This document shows, piece by piece, positions 1-14,727 of a DNA stretch of 64,000 bases. Under the pieces are notes generated by a model. That model saw only the letters and a program-made list of their open reading frames with translations. It searched no databases and was not told the DNA's origin. Made by a program: the position numbers and the translations under genes. Source of the stretch: Rhexocercosporidium sp. MPI-PUGE-AT-0058 (Eukaryota; Ascomycota; Leotiomycetes; Helotiales); assembly GCA_020746875.1 (NCBI GenBank), contig JAGTJL010000011.1, positions 62,001-126,000 on the forward strand, in the 5' to 3' direction. Every line of letters begins with the position of its first letter. Position 1 is the first letter of the stretch.

Positions 1-1018
1 TATTAAAAATAATACTTTTAATAATAACTCGAAAGGCAAAGAGTTTAAACGACTTATTAATAACTTCTTTATAAACCGAGGAAGCTCTGCGACTCCGATT
101 ATAAACTACTTTATTATTAAAACTAGCTTTATAAGCTCTATAAGCTCTTTTACCTTCGTGCTTATTAAGCTTTTAATTAAGCTTAATATTACTGGAATTA
201 CTAATCCTATTTTATTGCAATTACTGGGAATACTTATAGACGATGCTTTAATTATAAAAAGGAAAAAGAAGAAAATAAAAGTAACGGTAATAACTTATAA
301 TAAAATATATTTAATTATAATTAAAGCAGTAGCTATTTAAAAAGCTCTAGTATAAGAGCTTAAGCCGCCTTTTAAATTCTACCGGCTTATATAATACTTA
401 CTAAGCTTATTTACCTTTAAGCTACGCTGTATTCGCTTCTGAAGTAAGAGGGACTTAATCCTGTTAATATAGGTTATATAGCACCGCTTTAAGCTTAAGC
501 TACTTCCGCTTAAGCTTTTTAATTAATATGATTTGCGCTAGGATAATATAAACTTATTAAATTTTTTATATTATACAGAATAAATAAAGTTTTAAAAAAT
601 TATTATTATAAACTTACTTTTAATAATATAGCGTCTTAATAACTTATGTCTTAGGCCGCACGACTTATTATAGACTTTATTAAAAGACTTCTTTATTTTA
701 TAATAACTTAAATTATATTAATTTTAAGCACTTTTAGTTACTTATACTTTAACGGGAATAATATTATTAAGTTCTTTAAAACCTTAAAGCAGCTTTTTAC
801 GGCTCGAGGCATTATAAATAACGCCGAAAAGAAATAATACGTTATAAACTATTATATTCTTAAAGTAAGCCGAAACATTAAATAATTCTTTGACTTTTTT
901 AATAATACTTATTAAGAATTAATTAAAAAAGTTATAAGAGAATATCGAACGTTCGACTTTAAATAATATTATTATATTTTTCAAAACTTAAAGAAGATAT
1001 TTAATAATTTTAAATATA
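1..1018 (+). mobile_element. Truncated fragment of the 12.5-kb Gypsy family (upstream part of internal region)
   Basis: This stretch lines up base for base, in the same orientation, with about 38,520-39,580 of the full plus-strand element. Shared landmarks include the runs around positions 50-130 and 38,610-38,720, and around 900-1010 and 39,470-39,570. It corresponds to the part between the 5' LTR and pol, probably gag, but no intact reading frame remains. The 60-codon frame at 158-340 is AT-rich filler. The copy is open at the left window edge and is cut at its right end by the inverted-repeat element that starts at 1019. RIP-type decay is heavy. Confidence 0.8.
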
Positions 1019-1957
1019 CAGTCAGACCGCACCAAACACGGTAAAGTTTTAAATTGTACAAAAGTAGATATTTTTTCTTATAATTATATGTAAATAGCTA
1101 AAAGAATCGATTCGGCTTCTTAGTTTTTTTGAAAATAATAATCTAATAAAAAATTATAAGTAAGTATAAATATTTTAAAAACGAGTTTTTAAAACTTTTG
1201 ATCCCTTTTTGTTTTCTAAATTATAACTTCTTTATTAGGACCCAGAAAAAAGATCTAATAAGCGCATTTTACTCCTCTCAATCGTGCACGTATTTTAAAT
1301 TAAAAGGGTTTTAAAAAATATTAATATTGAAAAATAATATTTTAAGTAAAGTTCTGGCTTAGCACTTAAGCGAGGTAAAATCTCGATAACTTTAAAACGT
1401 CTAAGCTACACTTATTATAATTACAATACTACTATTACTTTTACTACTACTTTTGCTACATTTAATATGACTTCTTCAAAGCGATATTGAAGTGTTACGC
1501 TCGCTAAATCACCTCTTAGATTGCTTATAAGGCTAATCATAAAGCGTTCTTGTTAAAAAACATTAGAATCGTCTATTACTTCCGTTATATTTCCCTTACT
1601 CTTACGAGGGTTAACTTAAATACGCTAATAAGTAAGCGTTAGTATTTTTAAAGTCTCTAGTTAATTATAAAAATTATAAAGATTCTATAAACCTTATTAT
1701 ATTATAAAACTTAAATTAATAAATTTCTTACTTCTTTTTTAATAAGAAGTTGTATTTTATTGAATAAGGAATTTAGAAGCAAAAATATTTTAATCTCGCC
1801 AAGACTTATTATAATAAGAATAACTATTGAACCACTAGCCCAATCGGGTCAAAAGTGGGTCCGTTCGAACGCTAGCAATTAACTGTATAATGTAAATTAA
1901 ACAGGTATATTATATTACTCTTTTTTCAAAATTACTATGTTTGAAGCGGTCCGACTG
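1019..1957. mobile_element. Relic of a TA-inserting DNA transposon (Tc1/mariner-pogo type) or its MITE
   Basis: Imperfect terminal inverted repeats of about 25 bp: the left end starts CAGTCAGACCGCACCAAACA and the right end, read on the minus strand, starts CAGTCGGACCGCTTCAAACA. Each end is flanked by TA (1017-1018 and 1958-1959), as expected for TA-target duplication. The 939-bp interior is AT-rich and has no surviving transposase frame, so it is either a RIP-dead copy or a non-autonomous derivative. Assignment to the pogo/Fot1 side of Tc1/mariner rests on TA target and CAGT-type ends only. It abuts the Gypsy fragment on its left. Confidence 0.65.
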
Positions 1958-1959
1958 TA

Positions 1960-2440
1960 CCGAAATTTATAATAATTAATAGCCTTATAATAATGAAAGT
2001 AATACTTATATAAGTAAGTATTTACTCGCGTATTTAACGACTGATTTCGTTAAACCGACGAAATCACGAAAGCATTTAATCTTCCTCTAAAAGTAATATA
2101 TAAGCTTATTATCTTTTATTAACCCTAAGCTATAAATGATTCTTTATTAAGAGTAAATAATTAGTTAACGTAATTAAATAGAAAATATTAATTTACTATT
2201 TCAAAAGTATTATTTCTTAATAATTTAGAATACCGTTCGCGCGCTTATTCCGGTGCGGGCTTCTCTTATATCGCTTTAATATAATATCAAGTACTGTTAG
2301 CAGTCTTTTGACGTTCGGTAAGTCGTTTAAGAAAGTATTTTAATAAGCTATTTTTTATTTTTAAAACTACTCCTTCAGGTTAATTCGCCCTGCTTTAATA
2401 ATAACGAGCTTCTTCTTATAAGTAAATTATATTAGCGTAT
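1960..2440. other. AT-rich gene-free spacer
   Basis: No reading frame, repeat end or conserved motif was recognised. It contains a less AT-rich patch near 2,230-2,260. The last four bases (GTAT, 2437-2440) are the left target-site duplication of the Gypsy element that follows. Confidence 0.6.
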
Positions 2441-2720
2441 TATGAAGGGGAAAACACTAAGCACACAATAAAAGAGTAATAAAATAAGTGCCGGAGGGTA
2501 AACGTAAGAAATACTTATTTAACGAATATTAAAAATATTATATATTTAAAGAGTATAATTTATTAAAGAAAAAGAAAAGTATAATTTAAATAAAAAGGAA
2601 AAGTTATAATAATAAAAATCGTTATTATTTTAAAAAATATTGCCTTAAAGGCTATTTTAAATATAATAAAATATAACTTAATCACGTAACAAATGGACTT
2701 TTAAAGTTAATCCTATTATA
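2441..2720 (-). repeat. 3' LTR of the minus-strand 12.5-kb Gypsy element
   Basis: 280 bp, matching the other family LTRs at 14728-15008, 37376-37656, 49620-49900 and 32729-33009 once C-to-T and G-to-A changes are allowed. The ancestral ends TGTGGTGGGG and CCCCTCCACA are degraded here to tataataggatt-type and ccccttcata-type ends. A purine-rich tract (GAGACGTA and the bases before it, minus strand, just right of 2720) corresponds to the polypurine tract. Confidence 0.85.
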
Positions 2721-5700
2721 TACGTCTCTTCTTTAAAAAACTTATACTCGACCTCAAGTAACGAAGTAAGAATTAATATTATAATTTTAAAGCTTTAAAT
2801 ACTTAAAAGAAAATGTATTTAAATAAAAATAAGTAAATATTAAGTGACTTATATTTCACCTTTAAAAGTAAATAATCGTCTCGCTTAATATCCTTAAATA
2901 TTATCTTTTATTTTATTATTTTTTTCCTTTCTTTTTTTTTAATAATTTTATTATTCTTTTTTATAATACTTTTAAAGAGGCTTTACGCGTCTCTTTATAA
3001 TTATATTAGTCTTTTTACACTTCTTAACACTAGTCGTATTATTCCTGTCGCCTAGACTTGCCTTATTAAATATTATATTTAAGTAAATTTTAATTTTAAT
3101 AAAATTAAAGTGATTTTTTTAAAATAAATTAATATATAATTAGCATTTTAAATAAGTTCTCGACTCCTTCCCTTATAATATAGAGACTGACTTTCTTTAT
3201 AAAATAGAAATTAATCTTTATAACGCGTCGAATTCGTCGATATTCTCTTATACTTTAAGCTAGCGTGTTTTTAACGATTCCGCTCCTTTTTTATATTTTT
3301 ACTTTAACGAATCTTTTATAAACTTTCTTAACTTTTTAATTATTATTAAAAATAAAAGAAAATATATTAAGAATATATTAAAAAAGCAAAAATATATAAA
3401 TATATAAGGTTAAAAGTAAATAAATAATCGGAGGACGGTCTTTTTATCTTTAAGGTTTAAAATATAATAAAAAAGTAAAAAGAAGTTAATTAAAGTATTT
3501 CTTTTATTAACTTAATTAAGTCTTTTTTTTACTTTTGTCTTTTTTTTTTTACTTTTACTTTTTTAATAAGTCGATAATAAATAGCGACAAAGTCGATCTT
3601 AAGTAATTTCTTTTCTTTTTATTTTAATAGTTATTATATTAAATAAAAGCGCCGATAATATCTTAATAATTTCTTATTATATTTTCCTATTATTTTTTAA
3701 TAAATAAATTAATTATTATAAGCGGCTAAGTTTTATTATATTTAAAAGAAGAAAAGAAGAAATATTATACTTTATATATTAACTTCGAGCTATTTAGTCT
3801 TCCTCGCGGTCTTTTTCTTTTTTTGGCGGCAGGTTATAAAATAAAAGCTTTTCGAGAACAACCCTTAAAGCTTTAATAAGTTATAAGCTATTTTAAACTG
3901 TCTTTATTATCGCTTTCTTTTAACTTACTTTTTATTATTAATTAATTAAAAGGAATAAGAAGTTAAAAGTAAGTTCTCTTTTCTTTAATATTATTAACTT
4001 TTAAATCTTAATAATTTTTTAATATAATTTAAAGACTTAAAGCAAAGGCGTAGTTTTAATTGTTTTATTAAAATAAAAAGTATTTTTAACCTCGTTATTT
4101 ATTTTAAGCTTTTATTAACTATATTATAAATAATCTTTAAATCGATAATATTAAGCTTTCTAGAAGTTCTTTTTTATTAAAGTAACCCCTTTTTATTTAA
4201 AAGTAAGATTCCTTTTTAAAAAACTTTATATTAATATAACTTTATAATAATTTTAAAAGTAATAAAAGTATACTTTAAATACTTTTATAAGCCGGTATAA
4301 GCTGAGTCGGATTTTAAGTTTAAAGAAAAAGTAAATATATTTTAAAGGCAAAAGTAATAATACTCTTTTTTAATTAATTAATATTTTTAATTTAAGGGTT
4401 CGAGGACTGATATTTAATTAAGAGAAGCTCCTGACTTAAAGTCTAATTAATTTACTTAATAAAAGACAACTTTATAAAAATAAAGTTAAAGGAATACTTA
4501 TAAATAACTTAAGTGTTTATAATAAGGTATTATTTACTTATTTAAGTCTTTTATAAAGTTATTATTACGACAAAACTATAGTAATAGTATTTAAATTTTA
4601 ATAAGCGAGATTTTAAAATAATTAAAAAAGAGGCGTATAATTTAAATTAATTAAAATCTCTTTTTATATAAAATAGTTTTATTTATTTTATTATTTTAAA
4701 ATTAATTAATTAAAACTCTAAAGAAATAAAGTCGTTATTACTTTAATACTTTAATGCGTTACTTAAAATAGCTTAAGGCAAGCTTAATTTATCACGTTAT
4801 TTATACTTTTACTTTTAATTAAATTATTTTTATTAATACTTAGGCAGCGTGAAGGCCTAGACTTAATAGCCGTTAATTAAAAAAATTTATAAAGTTTAAT
4901 AATAACTCTTACGTTAAACTTTAGGCTTATAATAACTCGACCGCTGATTTCCGAGGATTAATAATTTAATTAAGAATAAAGCATTTATAATATAAAAGAT
5001 TAAAGGCGTAAAAGAGATATAAAAAAGCTAGAAATTTACAACTTATTAGCCGTATTTACTTTACTTATCTTTAGCTTAACTGTTATAGTCTCGGAGTATT
5101 AAACTCCGTTTTTAAACACGTTATATTAAAGTTATTAATATTTAAATAAACCTTTTATATTATTAATAATAAATTTAATAATCTTTATTATTAATATAAA
5201 ATAATTATAATAATTTATTTCTTTTATAATAACTTATAGCTTATCGCGCGCTTTATCGTCTATTTAAGTATATAAATTAGTTTTATTTATTTAGCCTTAT
5301 AAACTTCTTTAAATTTTAAGTCGTTTAATTACGCGTAACCTTTTAATTATTATATATTTTCTTTTTAAATTAATAGCTTATTTACCGTAGCCTTAAGAGT
5401 TATTTTAATTAAAGTAAATCTTTTTTATTATAAAGTATTTAAGTAATATTAAAGAAGAATTTCTAGTCTTCGATTACTTTCGAGGACTTATTATATAAGC
5501 TTACTTCGGCAGTATGTTTTAAGGAGTTATTGTCTTTAGCGCCTGGCCTATTAATATATTAAGATTATTAACGCTTCAGAACGACTCGTTAAAAGAACCT
5601 CGTTTAACTTATTATTTAACTTTTCTTAAAATTTAATAAAGAATAAATACTCGATTAGATTTTACTCTTTTATAGCATAAGCTATAATCGACTTAATTTA

Positions 5701-6419
5701 ATTAAATTATTTTACGAGGCTAAAACTCTTTTTAAGTTTCTTAAGGACTTTTTTAACTTTATAAAATGCTAATAATTACTGTATTTATAGGCTTTCGAGC
5801 CTATACGTCTAGCGTTAATAATATTGAATTATTCGAAGGGCAGCCACCGCAAATACACTGTTTAGCTCGACTGAAATATTAGTATTATTGTTATAAAACG
5901 ACTTGTAAGTATAATCGGAGGGTATTTATAGCCGTAAATAATATTCAAAGTATTAAAGGGGTTTTTCGTTATTTAAAAGAAAGCCTTTAATATTTTAATA
6001 TATGCTTTTATTATTATGCTTTAATTTTCGTCCCTTTTATAAAGTATAAAAAGTACGTCCTCGCTATAGTTTAGCGTTTAATAACGTTAAATAATAAACT
6101 ATAAGAATTATAATAAAGAGTAATTAATAGTATTAATCGTGGCAATTAAACTACTCGCTAAAAGAGTAAGTGACGACTCGATATTGACTTCGTTCCGCGT
6201 AAGTTAGTCTTTTAAGTATTTTAATAATAATTTTATTATTCCGTATAACTTATTTTATAAGCTCTTTAAAGTCTTTAAGGCCTTATAAATTTCGCTCTTT
6301 AAGACTAAGTTTAAGCTAGTTTTTATTATTATTATATTAAATTATTACTAAAAGCTTATTATTTTTATAATAAATAAAGCACTTTTATTTATAAAATAAC
6401 TTAAGGCGATTAATTATAA

Positions 6420-9220
6420 AAATATTATAAAAAAATATACCGTCGACTTTTAATTTTTTTAATTTATAATAATTCTTTTTAAAGAAGGCTTTATAAATTT
6501 CGTAAAGTCTTAATTACTAAAAGTTAAGTTTTTTACTCTTTAATATATTAATTTCTTAAATAAAATTATGCTTAAAAATTAAGTCTTTAACTTATAATAA
6601 CTTATTTTAAATATCCTTTTTTACGTCGAAAGCTTCTTTTTCTTTTTATTTACGGCGTATCTTTTAAAACTTAACTTCTTTTATATTATTATTTCATATT
6701 TAATATTAAAGAGTTCGAATATAAATTAAATCGTTAATACTTTTAATATCTTTTAAAAAAAGGCTTTTTTAAATAAAATAACGTATTTTAATAAAAAGAA
6801 TTAATTTTCTACTGTAAACTATATAAAAGGGAGTATAATTTATAAGTTTATAAATTATAATACGGTTAATAAATAAAACCGCTAATAAATTACTTGTCTA
6901 GTCTTTTTTTATTTTAAAAAGGGTATTTTTAATAAGGCTATATCCTTACTTAATTATATTATTAATTTTCGCGTTATAAATTAATATTTAAATTTGTCGA
7001 ATTTCTATTTTATTTAATAAGTTAACGACTTCGCTTATATTTTCTATGCCTTTATTAATTATTAGCTTTTAAAACAGCCCGTATTAATAAATAATGTTTT
7101 ATTAAATAAAATTAGTAATACTTTTAGCTTCTTTTAAAGTAAACGCTTTAACTTTAATTTAATTGCTTATGTCGTCTTAAGCGATAATAAAATACTTTTT
7201 CTTATTTTATATTAATATAAAAGTAATATTTAGCGCTTATTTTTTCATAAATTTATTTAAAATAATTAAAACTATAGGTTCTTTTTATTACTTAATATTA
7301 TATAATATATACTTATTGTATATTTTAACGAATTTCGCGGAGTCCTTAAAATAATTCTTTTAGAAATAGTATTAAAAAATGTAATAATATATGCTTTTTC
7401 TTCTTTTATAGCCGGAGCTATTATAATAACTTTATAAAATATATGCCTTATTTTTATTGATATTAATAACAAGTTTAATAAGTGCGCCTTTTAATAAAAG
7501 TCTTTAAATACGTTAATTATAAATTCTATATAATAATACTTTTTTTTTTAAATATATAAAAGACTTTTAAGTTTATATTTTTCGGAGTCTTAAGTATAAT
7601 TAAATAAATAACTATCTTTTAATAATACTCCTTATAATATTTTAAAAATATTAATAAGTCCGCTTCGCTCTCGGTTTATATTTGAGTCGCCACTAGGTAT
7701 TACTTAATTATTCGACTTATTTCGCAATTCTTAGACTTTTCGCTTTATGTCGATAAGTATATCGCGTCTTTAAGTTAACTCAGGGTTATCGAAGGTCTTT
7801 AGCTCTTTTATTAAGTCTTCTATACTTTCCGCTTTTATTAAATAAATTTTAATTATATTAAGTTTAATTAAGATTTAATCCTTATTATTATTATTTTCGG
7901 TATTTTCCTTAATATTTTTAAAGTATTTAAGTCTCCTTAAGAGAGTATTTATTATTATATGTATAATACCTTTAATATAGCGCACTTCGAAGTCGAAAAG
8001 CCTAATCTAGGCGAGCCAGTGAATAAGTATTATATTAAGGTAGTCGTAAGTAATTCCTTTAAGTTAAGTAATAAAAGTGTTTACGTTAGTCTTTATAATA
8101 AAATAGACTTTTATAAGTTAAATTTTAAGCTTTTTAAAAATTAAAAGTATATTTTTATATTCTCTTTTTATAACGTCGTAATCTCGTTTTACTTTTATTT
8201 AAAAGCCGTTTTTATATTTCGCTGGTTTAAGCTTATTGTTTTTTAAGTCACGTTAATTAAGGAAACCACTTTATTTGACTTTATTAAAGTCTATAAAAAC
8301 GACGATTTCGCTAGCGCCCTTAAAGTAATTAATCTTATAAAAAATTAAAAAGAAGTATAAAATATCTTAAAGGGTTTTTATTACTTAGCTATAAATTATA
8401 AGGTTTTATATAAATTTAACTCCTTTTTTAATAAAGTCGTATAACGGCTTAATTAATAAATAAAAGTCTTTAATTTAAATATAAAAATAAATAATTAAAC
8501 TTAAAAATCTTTTAACTTTTATAATATTCTTAAGTTCTTTTTATTTTTATATTTTAATTAAGTATATAATTAAAAGTTCTCTTTCTTATAAGTTATATAC
8601 GTAGCCGACGACATTTATATTATTGCGATAGAACTGCGATTTAAGGCTTATAATAACTTTAGCGCGCTTAAGGCGTTTTAACGTCTTATTAAAGTTAAAA
8701 AGGTACTTAAAGATAAACTGGCGAATTTTAGGCCGTGCTTTTTTTTAATTATAGTTTATATATAGTCCTTTTACGCTAACGTCGTTTAAAAACGGCATTA
8801 TAATAAAAGGTATAATATTTTTTTAGTATTTTATTAATTATTTTTATAAATTAAGTAATAAAGTTTATAACTCCTTAAGATAACGTCGTATTTCAGACTA
8901 GTCTAATACTAAGCATAAAGAAAGCCGTTATGTCTCGGCTACTTTAATATAATACTTATTAATTATAACCTAAATATAAGTTTATTAGGCTCGCAATATA
9001 ACACTCTATAAATTCCTTTAAAAATTTATTAATAAAAAGAAATAAGTTAACGTTTCTTAAAGTAACTACGTTAAATATAATTATCGAGTTAATTAAGCGG
9101 TACTTTTTTAATTCCTTTTTTTTAATTAAAAATTAAGCGTTATAATATAGCCCCTTAAAGAGTTCGAGAACCCCACGGTTAAGTTTATCTTTTATTATTT
9201 TTTTGATTTTAAGAGTTAAC
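6420..9220 (-). pseudogene. Gypsy pol remnant (reverse transcriptase, RNase H, integrase) of the minus-strand copy
   Basis: This segment is colinear with the better readable pol of the plus copy (43,200-46,000). On the minus strand, 9,220-8,560 corresponds to reverse transcriptase, 8,150-7,950 to the RNase H end (the phrase RLFDFEVRxIKGT is recognisable) and 7,400-6,420 to integrase. Numerous stops of the kind produced by RIP interrupt all of it. The plus-strand frame at 7959-8144 is the antisense of RNase H, and the equivalent antisense frame also persists in the other copy at 44237-44422. Confidence 0.75.
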
Positions 9221-12200
9221 GCTTTAAGAAATGGAAAATGTAATATTTATTAAGTTTTATAATTTATCGTTTTAATAATTATAAGTAATAAAATATTTTT
9301 ATAAAATTTCTTACACTTAATTTAATTAAATATAATAATACCTTCTTAATTTAATATAATTTCGTCGAAAAGGGCTTTTTCTTTTAATTATAATATATTT
9401 TTAATATTTAAAATAATAAATTGCTCTTCCGTAATCTTAGATTCACGAGGAAAACCGGCGAAACGAAAAAGTAAAATATCTTAATACTTTTTAACTTACT
9501 TTTAAGAAAAGTCTTTTTCTTTAAAAGCTTTATATTAATTTTTACAGCCTTTAAGCGCATTTCTTATTTTATTTATTTAATTTATAAGCTTAATTTTTTT
9601 ATCTTTTATTTTATATATAATATAAACTCGTAAAACTTATTTGCGTTTCTTAAATAAGAACGTTATTAATAAAGTATTATAATTTATAATATATTAAAAA
9701 GTAGGCTTAATTTTCTCAGTTAATGCGGTACTAAACACACGTTCTTTGCTAAAAGGAGCTTTAATAAAGTCTTTATAAAAGGGGTAATTATAAAGGTTTG
9801 TCTTTAAAATTATAAATTCTCGCTTTATATATTTAATAAAAACATATAAGACGTCTTCGAAAAAGGAATTACTTTTACTTTTAAAAGTTTTTTTGTCTTC
9901 CCTATAAAAAAGCTCGTCCTTAAGCTTAAAAGAAGTATCTTTTAAAAAGTATTTAACAGTATTAATTATAAAGCTTTAATTATAATTAATTATTTGTTTT
10001 TCGAGTTAATTTCGGACTTTAAGTAATTTAATTCCGGATTTAATAATATTTTATTAACTCGGCTCTTAGACTTTACAGCTTTAATACTTTTGGCGTACTC
10101 TATAAGTTTAATTACTTTAATAATAATAATTAGTCGCGTAGTCTTATTTTATAAATTAGCGTAAATTAAACCGCCTTCCGTATTAAATAAATATTTAAAT
10201 AAAACGCGCGTAATTTAAAAGAATAAAAATCTAAAAATAACTTTAATACTTAAGATATTTATAATATAAAACTTAATAAAAATAATATAATCTTTTATTA
10301 TAACCGGGACGTTATTCGTATATTTTAGAAATCGCGATTTTACGTTTATAATACTCTTTAAGGCTATAAAGTCGCTTTTTATAATAAGGACTTTTAATTA
10401 AACGGTAATATTATAAAATATATAATTAACTTTTACGCTAGAATTAAAAGTAACTCGGATATTATTAAGTCTTGTTTTTTTAAGTATAATAATCACATAC
10501 TTCGGCGTTAAAGAGTATTACTTATAACTTAATCCTTAAGATATATTAATTAAGTAAACTTTAGTAATTAATAATAAGTCGATTTTAAATTTCCTTTTTA
10601 AAACTATTACTTTTTAAAGCGCTATTAAAATAATAATTAAAATTATAAGTATTAAGTTAAAAAAAGGAATTAAACTTAATAATAATTAAAATGTTAATTA
10701 CTAAATTAGTATTTCTTATATTAAGAAAATTTAATATCTTTATTTCTTTTATTAAACTTAGAGCTTATGCGTAAGTTTAGCTCGAGATATAATAAAATAA
10801 GTAATAATTCGTTATTTTTATTTAAAGAAAATACGTTTAAGTTATCGTAAAGCTTATAGTCTTCTTAATATAGAATCTAAAGTATTAGCCCGAAATAATA
10901 AAAGGCGTTAAAATATAATATTATTCCTTTTTTAATTATAATTTTAAAAAGCCTTTATATACTTTATAATCTTAATATTAATAATAGCGATTTAGTCTTA
11001 AATCTCTTAATTAATAGTCTTTAATCGACTTATTCTTAATAAGTTAATTAAAATAAAGATTTCTCTTAAAGTCAAGTTTTTAAGGAGTTCTTTTTGAGTA
11101 AAAAGCTTATTAAGCGTATTATTTAACGTGTAATTATTTTATGATAGCGCTTAATATACGCGAGGTCAGTGTAAAGTCGCTTTAACGGCGATAAATAAGT
11201 TGCTTTTAGCGCGTTTTTAAATAATTTTTATAAAAAGTAATTTAATAATAACCGGTCTTTTTCGAATTATAATTAAAGTAACTTTCTTTAATTTCTTAAA
11301 AATAATATTATTATTACCGTCCTTTATAATAATTTAAATAAGTTTTGCCTTAAGTGTTTCGGCTAAAAGGTTAACGTTTATAAGCTCTTAAAATCTAACG
11401 GCATTTTTAACTTTTTCGTAAACTTTTAGTCTTTTATAGTCGACTTAAGCTTTAAGACGTTCTTAGAGTAAGGTTTCGGTTATATATAATTTAGCTCTTA
11501 TTATTACTTTAAAAGTAGCGGCACTTTATTATCTTATTTTTATAAGTATTATTTTAAAGCTATTATTTATTTCTTTTAAATTAAAAGTAATAAATACATT
11601 TTAAATGTTAATTAATCTTATTATATTAAAGAGTCGAATAGCGAAAATATTTAAATAATTTTAAGGCTTTTAATTTACTTTTAATATTAATCCTTTTAAG
11701 GCTAACTTCGGCATAATATTTTATTAAATTAAAAGGGCTTTTTAAGCGTCTTAGAGCTTCCTTTAAACTGCTTCTTCTTTCCGCCTCGAGTTTAAGTCTT
11801 TTTCTGTATTAATTATTTATAAAATAAAGACTTTTCTTTTTAATTTATTTTAAGGAAATTAAATTACTTAAGATTTTATATTTTCCTTTTAAAAACTTAT
11901 ATAAATATAATTATCTTTATTTTTATAAATAATTCTTAAATTAAATCACTTTTTAAATTTATAATATTAATTTTAATACTTATAGAATTCTTAAGGTTTA
12001 ACACTCGGAATCGGCTTATTAAAGTAAAAGAGGCATTCGGTGCTTATATCGTCCTTTATATTAAAACGTCGATTATATTTAAAGCTTGTTTTAGAATTTT
12101 AATAAAATACCTTAGCTTTTTTAAGGTATGCGATTAATTCGTAAATAAATAAAGCCTTAACTTTAGTTATTAACTTTAAATTCTTTTTTTTTCTTTATAA

Positions 12201-14727
12201 TAATATATAAAATGCGTAAGTTATTTAGTTTTTCCGTAATTGTATTAATATCTCGTTTTATAACTTAATTAACATCGCGAGTTAGCTTCTTAATAATAAA
12301 AATAACTTCTTCTCGAATATGCCTTTTTTAATTTAATTTAAAATAAAATATTAAACTCTTCTTAAAAACGTTATTAATCTCTTAAGTTAAAGAATTATCT
12401 TTATATCTTATAAACTCGAGGCAAGTTATAAGATTAAGCCCCTCGAATTATATTATTAAAAAAGGAGTTTTATTATTACTCGACTTAAGTCGAAGATAAT
12501 TAGCTTAAGTAATTCGCATAAATAATACTTCTTTTTTAATTAACGTGTCGATTTCCCGCTCGACTTAAAGTAAGCCTTTTATTTTAGCGTATATTTTATT
12601 AAAAAATTACATGTTTTTTATATTAAAAGTATTATTATTTTTTATAAAAGTTTCGGCTTTTCGCCTTAAGTGTTTAAGTAAAGCCGCTAAAAACTTTATA
12701 ATTATTTGCCGTTTTATAATAATTTTCTTTCGTATATAAGCTCGACTAATTTTTTTAAAAGCTTAAAAGAATTATTAAAATTGAAATTTAAAAGCATTTT
12801 CTATAATATATTTAAAATCATTAAATATCCTTTTTAAGTTTTAAAAAATATAATAATATTATTTAAAGTCAAACGTTTAGTATTTTTTTATAACTTTTTT
12901 AATTAACTTTTAATAAATGTTATTAAGAAAGTCGGAGAATCACTTAATGTTTTGGCTTATTTTAAGGATATAATAATTTACGACGTATTATTTCTTTTTG
13001 GCGTTATTTATAATATCTTAAGCCGTAAAGAGTTGCTTTAAGGTCTTAAAGAACTTAATAATATTATTCTCGTTAAAGTATAAGTAATTAAAGGTACTTA
13101 AGGTTAGTATAACTTAGGCTATTATAAATTAAGGAGGTCTTTTAGTAAAGTCCGTAATAAGTCGTACGACCTGAGATATAAGCTATTAAGACGTTATATT
13201 ATTAAAAGTAAGTTCATAATAATAACTATTTAAAGCTTCGTTTATTTTATATAATATAAAGGTTTTAATAAGTTTATATTGTCTTAGCGCAGGTCGTGTT
13301 AATTAAAAAGCCTAAGCAGAAGTAGCTTAAGCCTAAAGCGGTGTTACATAGCTTATATTAACGGGGTTAAGTCCCCCTTGCTTTAGAGGCAAATATAATA
13401 TAGATTAAGAGTATATAAGCTAAGTAAGTGTTATATAAGCCGGTAGAGCTTGAGGAGCGGCTTAAACTCTTATATTAAAGCTTTTTAAATGGCTATTACT
13501 TTAATTATAATTAAATATATTTTATTATAAGTTATTACCGCTGCTTTTATTTCTTTTTTTTCTTTTATTAATAATTAAAACATTATTTATAAGTATTCTT
13601 AGTAATTATAATAAAGTAAAGCTAATAATTTCAGCGATATTAAGCTTTATTAAAGGTTTAATAAGCACAAAAGTAAAAGAGCTTATAAAGCCTATAAAGC
13701 CGGTCTTAATAATAAAATAGTCTATAATCGAGGTCGTAAAACTTCCTCGGGTTATAGAGAAGTTATTAATAAGTCGTTTAAACTCTTTACCCTTTAAGTT
13801 ATCGTTAAAGGCGTTATTTTTAATATCGTTTTTAAATATAATTAATTTTTCTTAATAAAATTAATAATTCGTTAAAAAGTAAATGCGCTTAATATTATTA
13901 ATAAAAAAATAAAAAATATAATATATTATATTAAAAAAGGAAAAATATATAAGCTCGAGAAAATAAAGGAAATATATAAATAAAATATTAAATTAAAGAG
14001 CTTATAGCTTTAAGCTCCTCCCGAGGTAATAAAGCCCGAAAGACGCTGAAGTTTAAGCTTTTTATTTTTATAATAAATAAACGTATAAATTTAAGTAAAA
14101 TAAATAAATTTCGCTAAATATAAAAGCTTTATTATTATTAAAGTTAATTTCGGCGTAAAATAACTTAAGACTGAAATTAATTAAAAAGGCATAAAATAAA
14201 ACCTCGTATACCTTTTTATTAAGTTCTGTTTCGTTAGTTTAAAGTAGGCCTTTAATAAAAAAAGAAAAGGAAAAGAGTAATAAATACGCCTATTAAAAGT
14301 GCGATTAACATTAAAACTTGCCGGATTCATTTTAAATAGTCTACTTCTTATTTTTAAAGTATTAAATATATTTTAATATTAATTAAGGCGTTTTTAACGA
14401 CGTAATCCGGCTATTTTCGGTCCGACCTTTTTTAATATTAATGTTTTACGTACTAGAGTTAGCATTTTCAGTAGTCTAAGTACTTTTATATTAAAGGTAA
14501 GTGGTTTTCCTTTAGACTTTTTGTGCTTTTCGTTATATTATAAGAAACTGTTAAAATACCGTATTTAGTTTTACTTTAAGGGCTAGGAAATCTTTAAGTA
14601 AATAAGTCTATATTAATTCGAGCATTTGTCGGTTTCGGTCCTTATAATTAGCATAAGGAGCCTTTAAGCTTCTTTACGTACTTTACTTTAACTTTTTTAT
14701 TTACTTTTTACGTCGGTTATTAAAATA

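Noticed and set aside
158..340. 60-codon AT-rich frame
   Set aside because: Lies within RIP-mutated Gypsy internal sequence; low-complexity Ile/Lys/Leu composition.
7959..8144. Open frame conserved between the two Gypsy copies (also 44237-44422)
   Set aside because: Both are antisense to the RNase H domain, whose sense translation is clearly recognisable; conservation follows from the repeat, not from coding on that strand.
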